A DNA stretch of 64,000 nucleotides from Sinimarinibacterium flocculans. GTDB taxonomy: Bacteria; Pseudomonadota; Gammaproteobacteria; Nevskiales; Nevskiaceae. Positions 45,948 to 54,615 of this stretch are shown here, piece after piece. Both the position numbers and the translations under genes were made by a program. Within the stretch, counting starts at the first letter, position 1; each line of letters begins with the position of its first letter. Location: assembly GCF_003201205.1 (NCBI RefSeq), contig NZ_QICN01000010.1, positions 124,001 to 188,000 on the forward strand. Reading direction: 5' to 3'. The notes beneath the pieces are model-generated. The model did not search any database and was not told where the DNA came from. It was given only the letters and a program-made list of their open reading frames with translations.

Positions 45948-48614
45948 ATGCGTGTGAACGCCGAAACCATCCTGCGCGTCGTCGAGCCGGCGCTCTATTC
46001 GCCGCGCGGCCGGCGCATCAGCGTCGTGTTGCTGGTGCTGATGACGGCGCTGATGGCGGTGCAGGCCCTGCGCCTGGAACCGGACGCGAGCTTCGGCAAG
46101 ACGGTGCCGACGGATCATCCGTACATGCAGGTGTTCGAGCAGTACCGCGGCGACGTCGGCGGCGCCAACGCGGTGCTGGTGGCGCTGATGCAGGACGATC
46201 CGGACGACGGCGAGATCTACAACGAGCGCTTTCTCGCCAGCCTCAAGCTGGCCACGAGCGAGGTCGAGTTCACGCGCGGCATCGACCGCACCGAGCTGTC
46301 GTCGATCTTCACGCGCAACGTGCGCTTTCTCGAGGTGGTCGAGAACGGCGGCTTCCGCTCCGAAGACGTGATTCCGGCCAGCTATGCGCCGTCGCCCGAG
46401 ATGTTCGCGCTGATCCGCGAGCACGTCGGCAAGGCCGGGGTCATTGGCCGGCTGGTCTCCAACGACCAGCGCGGCGCACTGGTCTACGCCGACGTGCTCG
46501 AGCGCGATCCGGAGACCGATGCCGGCACCGACCTGGTCCACGTCGCCGAGAACCTCGAGGACAAGGTCCGCGGCCAGCTCACCAGTCCGGACAAGTACGT
46601 GCTGCGGCTGACCCGCGACTACGCTCATCTGACAGCAGGCAGCGTCGTCGCCGAGCGCTACGGTGATCCGGGCTGGCGACGCTGGCTGCGATCCTATGAC
46701 GTGCACGATCGCGACGAGATCGGCGGCAAGCGCGTGATTGAGGTGCCGGGCCGCCTGCTGACGGTCGAGCGCGTCGACAATCCGGCCTACCACCCCGGCC
46801 TGTCGGTGCACATCATCGGCTTCGCCAAGGTGGTCGGCGACGTCTCGGCGGCGACACAGCAGGTGATGCTGTTCTTCGTGCTGACCCTGCTCGGCACCTT
46901 CGTCGCACTGTGGGTCTACCTGCGCGACCTGCGCTTGGCCTGGCTGCCGATGCTGTGCTCGATCGTCGCCGTGATCTGGGAACTGGGCCTGCTGCGCACG
47001 GCCGGTTTCGGGCTCGATCCGTTCGCGATCATGGTGCCGTTCCTGGTGTTGGCGATCTCGACCTCGCACGGCGTGCAGTACGTGAACTTCTGGGCGGACG
47101 AGATCGTGCGCGGGCGCGATCCCTTCGAGGCGTCGCGCCAGACCTTCCGGCGGCTGTTCATTCCCGGGAGCATCGCGCTGATCACCAACGTGGCCGGCTT
47201 CCTGACGATCGCGCTGGTGCCCATCGGCGTGATCCGCGAGATGTCGATCAACGCCTGTCTCGGCATGCTGGCGGTCATCGTCACCAACAAGCTGATGATG
47301 CCGATCTGGCTGTCGACGCTGCGCGTGCATGGCGTCGACGGCTTCCGCGCCCGCCGTGCGCGGCTCGCGTTGGCCGGTGAGGCCCTGTGGCAGCGCATGG
47401 CAGTGGTCACCACGCGGCCGGTGGCCGCCGGCCTGCTGACGCTGGCGGCCGTCGTGCTCGCCGCGAGCTGGCATCTGCAGGACGGGCGCATCATCGGCGA
47501 TGCGCAGACCGGTGTGCCCGAGCTGCGGCCGGACTCGGTCTACAACGTCGATTCGCGCGCCATCGCCCGCAACTTCAGCATTGCCACCGACGTGTTCACG
47601 GTCATCGCCGAGGCTGATCCGTGGTCGTGCATCGAGTACGAGGCGCTGGAGCAGATCGACCGCTTCGCCTGGCATCTGCGGAACACCGAGGGCGTGACCT
47701 CCTCGCGGGCCCTGCCTGACGTGGCGCGCAAGGTCTACTCCGGATTCTGGGAGGGGCACATCAAGCAGCGCGTGCTGCCGCGCAACCGCGATTCGCTGGT
47801 GCTCGCAACCAAGCCGGTCGAAACCCGCACCGGCCTGCTCAACGTCGATTGCAGCGCGATGCCGGTCTATCTGTACACGACCGATCACCGCGCCTCGACG
47901 ATCCACCGCATCACCGATGCCGTGCAGCGCTTCAACCAAGCCAACGCGGCCGAGTATTACGCCGCGCATCCGCAGGCCGATGCCGCCGCCTGCGCCGAAC
48001 GCCTGCAACTGCGCCGCACCGGCGAAGTGGCCGAGGAACCGCTGGCCTGTCCGGTGCACTTCGCGATGGCCTCCGGCAACGTCGGCGTGATGGCCGCGAC
48101 CAACGAGGTCATCGAGGACAACGAGCTGCGGACCGTGCTCTGGGTCTACGCCGTCATCGGCGTGCTGCTGGTGCTGTCCTACCGCTCGCTCGCCGGCGTG
48201 GCGATCATCGGCGTGCCCTTGTTCCTGGTGACGATCTTCGCCAACGCGCTGATGGCCGTGGCCGGCATCGGCCTCAAGGTCGCGACCCTGCCCGTGGTCA
48301 CGCTCGCGGTCGGCATCGGCGTGGACTACGGCATCTACGTCTACGACGTGCTGCGTCACCAGCTCGACGACGCGAAGCTGGACTTGCGCGACGCCTACGT
48401 CGCGACCCTGCGCCAGACCGGCAAGGCGGTGATCTTCACCGGCCTGTGTCTCGCCGGCGGCGTGTTCGCGTGGCTGTTCTCGGGTCTGCAGTTCCAGCGC
48501 GACATGGGCCTGCTGCTGGTCGTGATGTTCAGCGCCAACATGCTCGGCGCCGTGCTGCTGGGGCCGGCGATCGCGCGGTTCGTGTTGCGGCCGCGCGATC
48601 GAGAACCCATGTAG
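45948..48614 (+). CDS. RND-superfamily (MMPL-type) lipid exporter
   Basis: This 888-residue membrane protein has two sterol-sensing/MMPL-like 6-TM blocks, each following a periplasmic loop (PFLVLAISTSHGVQYVNFW and LPVVTLAVGIGVDYGIYVYD). The family exports hydrophobic compounds, such as hopanoids or lipids, and is often encoded with DUF1302/DUF1329 proteins, which here lie 37 kb away. The ATG at 45948 was chosen, and a GTG at 45912 is possible. The stop codon TAG is the start of a GTAGGAGC repeat. Confidence 0.84.
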   Translation: MRVNAETILRVVEPALYSPRGRRISVVLLVLMTALMAVQALRLEPDASFGKTVPTDHPYMQVFEQYRGDVGGANAVLVALMQDDPDDGEIYNERFLASLKLATSEVEFTRGIDRTELSSIFTRNVRFLEVVENGGFRSEDVIPASYAPSPEMFALIREHVGKAGVIGRLVSNDQRGALVYADVLERDPETDAGTDLVHVAENLEDKVRGQLTSPDKYVLRLTRDYAHLTAGSVVAERYGDPGWRRWLRSYDVHDRDEIGGKRVIEVPGRLLTVERVDNPAYHPGLSVHIIGFAKVVGDVSAATQQVMLFFVLTLLGTFVALWVYLRDLRLAWLPMLCSIVAVIWELGLLRTAGFGLDPFAIMVPFLVLAISTSHGVQYVNFWADEIVRGRDPFEASRQTFRRLFIPGSIALITNVAGFLTIALVPIGVIREMSINACLGMLAVIVTNKLMMPIWLSTLRVHGVDGFRARRARLALAGEALWQRMAVVTTRPVAAGLLTLAAVVLAASWHLQDGRIIGDAQTGVPELRPDSVYNVDSRAIARNFSIATDVFTVIAEADPWSCIEYEALEQIDRFAWHLRNTEGVTSSRALPDVARKVYSGFWEGHIKQRVLPRNRDSLVLATKPVETRTGLLNVDCSAMPVYLYTTDHRASTIHRITDAVQRFNQANAAEYYAAHPQADAAACAERLQLRRTGEVAEEPLACPVHFAMASGNVGVMAATNEVIEDNELRTVLWVYAVIGVLLVLSYRSLAGVAIIGVPLFLVTIFANALMAVAGIGLKVATLPVVTLAVGIGVDYGIYVYDVLRHQLDDAKLDLRDAYVATLRQTGKAVIFTGLCLAGGVFAWLFSGLQFQRDMGLLLVVMFSANMLGAVLLGPAIARFVLRPRDREPM

Positions 48615-48635
48615 GAGCGACTTCAGCCGCGACCG
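48611..48635. repeat. Half copy of the GTAGGAGCG...CGCGACC repeat, copy C
   Basis: GTAGGAGCGACTTCAGCCGC followed by GACC matches one arm of the repeats at 12630 and 21288. No complementary second arm follows. The MMPL stop codon lies within it. Confidence 0.6.
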
Positions 48636-48665
48636 GGGCGCAGGCAATCTGACCCGGCCGGCGGG

Positions 48666-49187
48666 TCACCGGGCGCCTGCGACTCCGATGCCGTCGGCGC
48701 CGTCCGGCGGCTGCCGGCAGGTCTGGCACAGGCCGGGGACTTCCACGATGGCCTTGCCCGGCTTGAAGCCGCGGCTCCTCGCCGCCTTGCTGAGCAGCTC
48801 CGCGACACGCTCGGATTCCAGCTCGTCGGCCTTGCCGCAGGACGAGCAGACGAGGTACAGGGTGTCGTGCGGATGATCCGGGTGCTCGCAGGCCACGTAG
48901 GCCTGCGCGGAAGTGAGCTTGTGCACGAGGCCGACGCGCACGAGAAAGTCGAGCTGGCGGTAGACCGTCAAGGGCGCCAGCTTGCGGCCTTCCCGCTGCT
49001 CCATCAGCGCAAGCAACTCGTAGGCGGAGATGGGGTTCTTCTGCGTCAGCAGCTCGGCGTAGGCATTGATGCGCGCCGGCGTCAGCCGCTCTCCGGCTTT
49101 TGTACAGAGCTGCTCGGCGCGGTGCAGCGCGGCCGCAGGCAGGCTGGGTGCGCGCAGGCGACGCGTGGCGGTCTTTCGAGCTTTCAT
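48666..49187 (-). CDS. zur: Fur-family regulator, probable Zur
   Basis: This 173-residue protein has the Fur winged helix (RLTPARINAYAELLTQKNPISAYELL, APLTVYRQLDFLVRVGLVHK) and a dimerisation domain with HPDHPHDTLYLVCSSCG and a C-terminal CQTC. Those Cys pairs match the structural zinc site of Zur/Fur proteins. It follows eight zinc-homeostasis genes on the same strand (49-bp gap), which supports Zur over Fur. It probably represses the zigA-led operon when zinc is replete. Confidence 0.85.
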   Translation of the reverse strand: MKARKTATRRLRAPSLPAAALHRAEQLCTKAGERLTPARINAYAELLTQKNPISAYELLALMEQREGRKLAPLTVYRQLDFLVRVGLVHKLTSAQAYVACEHPDHPHDTLYLVCSSCGKADELESERVAELLSKAARSRGFKPGKAIVEVPGLCQTCRQPPDGADGIGVAGAR

Positions 49188-49236
49188 CGGCGAAGCTTAG
49201 TCCCGTTCCGAGCAGCGGCATAGGCAACCCGAGCGT

Positions 49237-50166
49237 TCATCGCGAGACGACCCGCGCATCGTGAAGGCGATAGATCACGCCGGTTTCGCTGCCCTGGACC
49301 GTCTCGAAGCGTCCTTCGAGCAGGATTGGATCCCAGGACGCCTTGATGCCCTTTTGCGCGAACACCTCGACCGCACCCGCGGGCCCGCCGGGAATGTGAA
49401 AGAAGCAGCTCGGCGGATTGGAGGTCAGCAGGAAGTGCTTCTGCTTCTCCTCGGATTCCAGCGGCATCATGAAGCCGATGAGCTTCACCTTCTCGCCGCT
49501 CTGCTCGGCCACTGCGCCCGGGAATTCGGCGGACACCCGGTTGTCGGCGTCGAAACGCAGTCGTGCCTGCATCAGCGTGTCCCATCGCAGATCGGCCTGG
49601 TCCTCGTCGAGGCTCGCGAAGCCCACCGATTGCAGGCTGATGACGTTGATCAGCACCTCGAGCGAGCGGTCCTGGTAGGTCACGGTCAGCGTGTCCGCGC
49701 CCATCTCGCCGCCGACGACGCCGATCTCGGACCAGCCGAGGTCGTCGGTGACCGGGTCCTCGCCGATCGGCACGACCCGCGAGCTGCCGCTGATCGCGTA
49801 CTCCAGCTGCGCCCCCTGCACCGGATTGCCGTCCTGATCCGTGACCACCAGCGTCAGGTAGGCCATGTCCCGTTCGAGCAGGTCGACGACGTACTGGCGG
49901 CGCTCGTTGAGGTAGGCGGTCTCGGAGATCAGTTCGAGAATCACCGGGCCGGCATCCGCGGCATCGACCGGCGTGCGCGTGGCCGGTGGCTGCGGATAGG
50001 TGACGGCGGAAGGCGTGCCGGCGAAGGGATCGTCGGTTTTCGACGCCGGGGCTTCGGCAGCCAGTTCCTCAGCGGTCAGGCCCGTCGATTCCGGCGGTTC
50101 GGCTTTTCGGTTGCAGGCCTGCAGCGGCAGGACTGCAGCCAGTAGCGTGGCGACGAGCAGGCGCAT
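49237..50166 (-). CDS. DUF3299 lipoprotein
   Basis: This 309-residue protein has a probable lipobox (LPLQAC, Cys18), an Ig-like domain (about 100-190, TLVVTDQDGNPVQGAQLEYA) and a C-terminal DUF3299 domain (LIGFMMPLE, LLTSNPPSCFFHIPGGPAG). It sits 4 bp after a MacB-like permease gene. The order ATPase, permease, DUF3299 resembles the Zur-regulated PA4063-PA4066 locus of Pseudomonas aeruginosa (recalled, not searched). It is probably a periplasmic partner of the ABC system. Confidence 0.83.
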   Translation of the reverse strand: MRLLVATLLAAVLPLQACNRKAEPPESTGLTAEELAAEAPASKTDDPFAGTPSAVTYPQPPATRTPVDAADAGPVILELISETAYLNERRQYVVDLLERDMAYLTLVVTDQDGNPVQGAQLEYAISGSSRVVPIGEDPVTDDLGWSEIGVVGGEMGADTLTVTYQDRSLEVLINVISLQSVGFASLDEDQADLRWDTLMQARLRFDADNRVSAEFPGAVAEQSGEKVKLIGFMMPLESEEKQKHFLLTSNPPSCFFHIPGGPAGAVEVFAQKGIKASWDPILLEGRFETVQGSETGVIYRLHDARVVSR

Positions 50167-50170
50167 GCGC

Positions 50171-51436
50171 TCAGCCTGCCAGAGTCCGTGCAACATCCGC
50201 ACGGTAGGCCTGCCACGCCGGCAGGGCGGCCGCCAGCACGCCGATGACGAGCAGGCCGAGCAGCAGCCAGGACTCCGTCGGCAGCCAGACCCAGCCGGTG
50301 GCCGAGACCCCCCGGCTGGCCGCAAGCCAGCGGCCGATCAGCTCCATCGTGCCGTGCCCGAGCGCCAGCCCGAGCACCGCGCCGAGCGCTGCGAGCATCA
50401 GGCCTTCCAGCAGCAGGCTCCACAGCAGCTCGGTGCGCGTGGCACCCAGGCAGCGCAGCATCGCCAGATCGTAGCGGCGCGCCTTGAGCGCGCCATACAG
50501 TGCGGCGAAGACGCTGAATCCCGCGGTGAGAATCAGCACGCCGGCAAAGGCGCGCAGGCCATCGAGCCCGAGGCCCACGAGATTGAGCAGGCGGGTCACC
50601 TCGAATGCCGGTGCGGCAGCCTGAAGCTGCGACTCGGTATTGATCTGCCGCGGCAGCGTGGTCGCCGCGAGCGGCGAGGCGTAGCGGATCAGCATTGAGG
50701 TGTTCTCTCTCGCGTCGTCGTGTGCATCGGCATGGTCGTGTTCATGCGCTTCGCCGTGATCGTGCTCATCCTCAGGGTTCTGGTCATGGTCGTGCTCATG
50801 ATTGTCGTGCGCGCTCTCATGTTCGCCGTGCAGATTCCAGACGCTGTCGAGCGAAGTGAGGATCAGGCGATCGAGCACGGTGCCAGTAGGCTGAAGCACA
50901 CCGACGATGCGATACGGCTGTCCGGCATGTTCATGCCCGCCATCGACCAGTCCGTGCGCGCCGGCGAAGCGCCTGTCCTGAACCAGCCCCGCCTCGCGCG
51001 CCGCCGCGGCGCCGGCGACGGCCTCCATTGGCGCCTCCCAGAAACGTCCGGAGGCGAGCTGCGCGGCGTACAGCGCCGGGTAGTCGGTCGTGGTGCCGAC
51101 GATGCGAAAGCCGCGATAGCTGTCGCCGAGCGACAGCGGCACGGCATGCGCCACGCGCGGATCGGCGGCCCAGCGATCGGCATCCGCTTTCACGATGTTC
51201 CCGGTCGGAACGTCCGCGTGATACACGCTGGACAGCACCAGCTGCACCGGGCTGCCCTTGGCACCGACCACCAGATCGATGCTGCGCGCGTCGCGTGCCA
51301 GCGTCGACGAGAATTGCTCGCCAATGAGCAACAGCAGCACGATGCTCGCGGTGCCCAGCGCCAGCAGCGCCGCGTTCACCAGCGAGGTGAGCGGCGCGGC
51401 GCGCAGATTGGCGAGCGCGAGGCGCAGCCAGGTCAT
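50171..51436 (-). CDS. ABC transporter permease (FtsX/MacB-like) with His-rich loop
   Basis: This 421-residue permease has one N-terminal TM, a large periplasmic domain and three C-terminal TMs (VLILTAGFSVFAALYGALKARR, LRCLGATRTELL). Residues 203-239, in the periplasmic domain, carry 12 His plus many Asp/Glu (for example HEHDHDQ, EDEHDHGEAHEHDHADAH), an evident metal-binding stretch. Its start overlaps the ATPase stop. In this zinc operon the loop suggests Zn(II) sensing, storage or hand-over. Confidence 0.87.
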   Translation of the reverse strand: MTWLRLALANLRAAPLTSLVNAALLALGTASIVLLLLIGEQFSSTLARDARSIDLVVGAKGSPVQLVLSSVYHADVPTGNIVKADADRWAADPRVAHAVPLSLGDSYRGFRIVGTTTDYPALYAAQLASGRFWEAPMEAVAGAAAAREAGLVQDRRFAGAHGLVDGGHEHAGQPYRIVGVLQPTGTVLDRLILTSLDSVWNLHGEHESAHDNHEHDHDQNPEDEHDHGEAHEHDHADAHDDARENTSMLIRYASPLAATTLPRQINTESQLQAAAPAFEVTRLLNLVGLGLDGLRAFAGVLILTAGFSVFAALYGALKARRYDLAMLRCLGATRTELLWSLLLEGLMLAALGAVLGLALGHGTMELIGRWLAASRGVSATGWVWLPTESWLLLGLLVIGVLAAALPAWQAYRADVARTLAG

Positions 51437-52077
51437 GCCGGTGGCTCCAGCTGAACCTCGCGCGCCAGCCAGCCGCGGATGCGCCGGTCATGCGTGACGA
51501 CCAGCAAGGCCGCGCCGACGGCACGCGCTTGGTCCTGCAGCAGATCGATCGCGCGCTCGGCGTTATCGTCGTCGAGGCTGGACGTCGGTTCGTCGGCGAG
51601 CAGCAGCGCCGGCCGGTGCACGAGCGCCCGCGCGATGGCGACGCGCTGGGCCTGCCCCTGACTCAACTGCGCGGGCCGCGCTCGCGCGAACTCGCCGACG
51701 CCGAGGGCATCGAGCAGCCGACGCGCGTCCTTTGCGTCGGGTGACACGCGTGCGAGCCGCTGCGCCAGCAACAGGTTCTCCAGCACGTCGAGTGCGGGCA
51801 GCAGATGCAGCCGCTGGAACACGATGCCGAGGTGATGTCCGCGGAAGCGGTCGCGGGCACTTGCATCGAGCGCGTCGAGCCGCTGCCCGCAGACCGCGAC
51901 CGAGCCCTGCGCAGGCTGCAGCAGACCGGCGATCAGGTGCAGCAGCGTCGTCTTGCCGCAGCCGGACGGGCCGATGACGGCACAGGTGTCGCCCTCGTTC
52001 AGCGTCAGCGTGTCCAGACGCAAGACGGTGCGCTGCCCGTAGGAGAAGCCGAGATTGTCGATCTGCAGGACCGTCAT
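51433..52077 (-). CDS. ABC transporter ATP-binding protein (MacB/LolD-like)
   Basis: This 214-residue ATPase has Walker A GPSGCGKT (36-43), the signature LSQGQAQRVAIARAL, Walker B LLLADEPTSSLD and the switch His in VVTHD. It lacks fused membrane segments and pairs with the permease whose gene it overlaps by 4 bases. It is mechanotransmission-type by similarity to LolD/MacB, so true substrate transport is not certain. Confidence 0.9.
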   Translation of the reverse strand: MTVLQIDNLGFSYGQRTVLRLDTLTLNEGDTCAVIGPSGCGKTTLLHLIAGLLQPAQGSVAVCGQRLDALDASARDRFRGHHLGIVFQRLHLLPALDVLENLLLAQRLARVSPDAKDARRLLDALGVGEFARARPAQLSQGQAQRVAIARALVHRPALLLADEPTSSLDDDNAERAIDLLQDQARAVGAALLVVTHDRRIRGWLAREVQLEPPA

Positions 52078-52358
52078 AAACCCACGCCGTGACAGTAAAG
52101 CTGTCCGTCCGCCCCTTCGTGGCAGCAGCCGCCGATTCGGGGCCCGAAACCCGGACTCCAGAGCACGCCGCCATTCATCGGCCCTCGATACATCGGTGGC
52201 GCATCGGCGTCCATTGCCTTGGGGCGGCGCGATGAGTCGCCCGCCTTGTCGGCTAAGCGCGAGACTGGTGTGGCGGGCGCGTCCGTTGGTGCGGGCACCT
52301 GTGCAACCGCAGCCATGCCTCCGGCACCCAGCATCAGTGCCGCGACCGCATGCTTCAT
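52074..52358 (-). CDS. Small secreted protein with C-terminal Cys/His cluster
   Basis: This 94-residue protein has a signal peptide (MKHAVAALMLGAGGMAAVAQ), a Pro/Ala linker, and a C-terminal motif in which GGCCHEGADGQLYCHG supplies three Cys and two His. I do not recognise the family. It overlaps the ATPase start and the CobW stop by 4 bases each, so it is firmly part of the zinc operon. It probably binds zinc in the periplasm and may supply the ABC system. Confidence 0.72.
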   Translation of the reverse strand: MKHAVAALMLGAGGMAAVAQVPAPTDAPATPVSRLADKAGDSSRRPKAMDADAPPMYRGPMNGGVLWSPGFGPRIGGCCHEGADGQLYCHGVGL

Positions 52359-53488
52359 GCCGGCTGGTCCGTCACCGATCGCGGTTTGCGCGCCCGCAAC
52401 CATTCGAGCGTGGAGCCGACGATGTCCTGCCACCAGCCGCGCGTGATGAACACCAGTCGCGTGCGCCGGTCTTCGTCCGGCCAGGCTGGCAGCGTCTGCG
52501 GCGGATGAAACGTCTGCTGCACGCCGTGCAGCACTGTCGGGACATTCCTGCCCTGGATGTTCACCAGGCCCTTCATGCGCAGCAGCGTCGGGCCGCACAG
52601 CGTGCGCAGGAACGCGAGCCAGGAGTTGAAGGTGGATTCGGGCAGCGGCTCGTCGAGAATCAGGCCGAAGGTCTGGATGTCCTGCTCGGAAGGGGGTCGC
52701 GGATTGATCAGCGGCCCGGAGGGTGAAAGCCGTGCCGCCGGCGCGAAACGAATCTGACCGACCTTGGCGAACAACGACCCGAAGTCGGCGCCGCTCGTGG
52801 CGCGGCGATGCGCGCCGCTGAACAGCTGCGCCGGCTGCGCGGTGCCGGCGACGACGTGCTCGATCACCGCGTCCGGATTCATCTCGGCCAGCCTGTACTG
52901 CAGTTGCCGCGCGGCGGCGGCATCCACCAGATCGGTCTTGGTCACCAGAAGGCGGTCGGCAGCGGTGATCTGCGACACGGCGATGTCGTGATCCGCCAGC
53001 GTGGCCGCTGCATTGGAGGCATCGACCAACGTGACGACGCTGTCGACGACGAACCGCTCGCGCAGCGTCTCGTGGCGCAGCAACTGGCTGAGGATCGGGC
53101 CCGGCTCGGCCAGTCCGGTGGTCTCGATGATGATGCGGCGCAAATGGAACTGTCGTCGGCGTGCGCGTTCGAGCAGCGCCAGCAGCGACTCGGCCAGCTG
53201 GCCGCTGGCGGTACAGCACAGGCAGCCGTCGGCGATCAGCTCGGTGTCGTCGGACGCCGACTCCACGAGGTGATGGTCGATGCCCACCGATCCGTACTCG
53301 TTGATCACGACGGCTGTGCCGGCCATCTGCGGATGCCGCAGCACGAAGTTCAGCAGCGTGCTCTTGCCCGCGCCGAGAAAACCGGTGAGCAGGCACACCG
53401 GCAGCGGTGGCGCGTGTGGGGCTGGGGACTCAGGCAACGGCGGCTCCGGCCGGGGCCCATCGCCGCAAGGCGCGCAGATTGAGCACAT
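52355..53488 (-). CDS. CobW/COG0523 family metallochaperone GTPase
   Basis: This 377-residue G3E GTPase has Walker A GFLGAGKST (36-44), the metal site GCLCC (88-92), ETTGLAEPGP (Walker B region) and VTKTDL (guanine-specificity motif, T in place of N). A C-terminal CobW_C domain is also visible. The N-terminus adds a second Cys cluster (MCSICAPCGDG), unusual for the family. With zigA it is one of two COG0523 proteins in this operon, and both probably deliver Zn(II) to client enzymes in starvation. Confidence 0.88.
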   Translation of the reverse strand: MCSICAPCGDGPRPEPPLPESPAPHAPPLPVCLLTGFLGAGKSTLLNFVLRHPQMAGTAVVINEYGSVGIDHHLVESASDDTELIADGCLCCTASGQLAESLLALLERARRRQFHLRRIIIETTGLAEPGPILSQLLRHETLRERFVVDSVVTLVDASNAAATLADHDIAVSQITAADRLLVTKTDLVDAAAARQLQYRLAEMNPDAVIEHVVAGTAQPAQLFSGAHRRATSGADFGSLFAKVGQIRFAPAARLSPSGPLINPRPPSEQDIQTFGLILDEPLPESTFNSWLAFLRTLCGPTLLRMKGLVNIQGRNVPTVLHGVQQTFHPPQTLPAWPDEDRRTRLVFITRGWWQDIVGSTLEWLRARKPRSVTDQPA

Positions 53489-53837
53489 GCGTGGAGGACA
53501 GCGCGACGCTGCCCAGGAAGGTCAGTGCGGACTCCCAGGCCTCGGGCACGGATTCCCACAGCGCGGCGCCCATCAGCATGGAGATGGCTGCCACTCCGAG
53601 CCAGAGCAACGCGCGTTGACCGTGGCGCGCGCAGCCGCGGATCAGCGCGACGGCACTGACGGGGACGATGCCGATCAGCAGCCAGCGATGAACGACCGCA
53701 TCGTTGTCCACCAGCCAGACCAGCCACGGCAGCAGAGTCACCACCAGCGGAAGGAGCAGGCAATGCACGAGGCAGACTGCGGACAGGAGAATCGCGACGC
53801 GGTCACCCGAGTGTCGGAGCGGGATTGGCGTCAACAT
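53430..53837 (-). CDS. MerC-domain membrane protein
   Basis: This 135-residue protein has four predicted TM helices and the MerC-like Cys/His motif VCLVHCLLLP (Cys22, His25, Cys26). MerC proteins carry Hg(II) or other soft and borderline metals across the inner membrane. Position in a Zur-type operon points to zinc. Its 3' end overlaps the CobW gene by 59 bp. Confidence 0.8.
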   Translation of the reverse strand: MLTPIPLRHSGDRVAILLSAVCLVHCLLLPLVVTLLPWLVWLVDNDAVVHRWLLIGIVPVSAVALIRGCARHGQRALLWLGVAAISMLMGAALWESVPEAWESALTFLGSVALSSTHVLNLRALRRWAPAGAAVA

Positions 53838-53874
53838 GACGATGCTTCGCCGGCGCGTTGCTCCACAAGGACGC

Positions 53875-54615
53875 TCACCGGGATCGGCTCGCAGCAGCAG
53901 ACGAGGGAGCGACCCGGCTCGCCCAGGCGTGCAGCAGCAGGGAGTGATAGATCTCGAGGGAGCTGGCGAACCCGGCCTCGGCGAGGATGGATTCGATCCG
54001 GGCGGGAGGCACGACACTGACATCGCGCCGATACGCCGTGCGCAGTTGATGGCACTGCTCGGCGCTGGCCCCGGTGAGACGGATCAGGCGCATCCACTGC
54101 TCGAGCAGTTCGCTGCCCGGTGCGCGGTCGAGGTCGGCCGCCAGGTCTGCGCTGATCATCCGGCCGCCGGGCCGCAAGCGCGAGGCGATGTCGCGAAACA
54201 GGCTGATGCGCGCCTCGCGGTCGAGCAGGAACTGCGATACGAGCACGCAGCTCGCGGCGTCGAAGGGTTCGCCCCGAGGCAGGGACTCCAGATAGCCCTC
54301 ATGGAAACTGCAGCGATGCGCGAAGCAGGCAGCCTCGGCCTTGCGCCGGCAGATGGCCAGCATCGGTCCCGAGGGGTCCACGGCCGTGAAGTGCCAACCG
54401 GGGAAGTGCGGTGCCAGCGCCATCATCTCCGCACCGGTGCCGGCGCCGACGCAGAGAATCCGCGCCTGCTCCGGCAGTTCCTGCCAAAGGCCACGCATGA
54501 GCAGGTGCAGCGCCTGCGTCATCGCTGCCAATGGCGCGAACCGTTCGTCATAGCTCGCTGCATTCTTTTCGTCGAACGCGACCATGCGGCCGTCAGTGGG
54601 GACGGGTGCGTTCAT
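53875..54615 (-). CDS. Class I SAM-dependent methyltransferase in the zinc operon
   Basis: This 246-residue methyltransferase has motif [13 protein letters not shown] (about 53-64), [12 protein letters not shown] (acidic residue binding the ribose) and [14 protein letters not shown]. It starts 4 bases inside the zigA stop (ATGA). The substrate is unknown. It may modify a metal-responsive protein or a small metallophore-like compound, but nothing in the sequence proves this. Confidence 0.8.
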   Translation of the reverse strand: MNAPVPTDGRMVAFDEKNAASYDERFAPLAAMTQALHLLMRGLWQELPEQARILCVGAGTGAEMMALAPHFPGWHFTAVDPSGPMLAICRRKAEAACFAHRCSFHEGYLESLPRGEPFDAASCVLVSQFLLDREARISLFRDIASRLRPGGRMISADLAADLDRAPGSELLEQWMRLIRLTGASAEQCHQLRTAYRRDVSVVPPARIESILAEAGFASSLEIYHSLLLHAWASRVAPSSAAASRSR

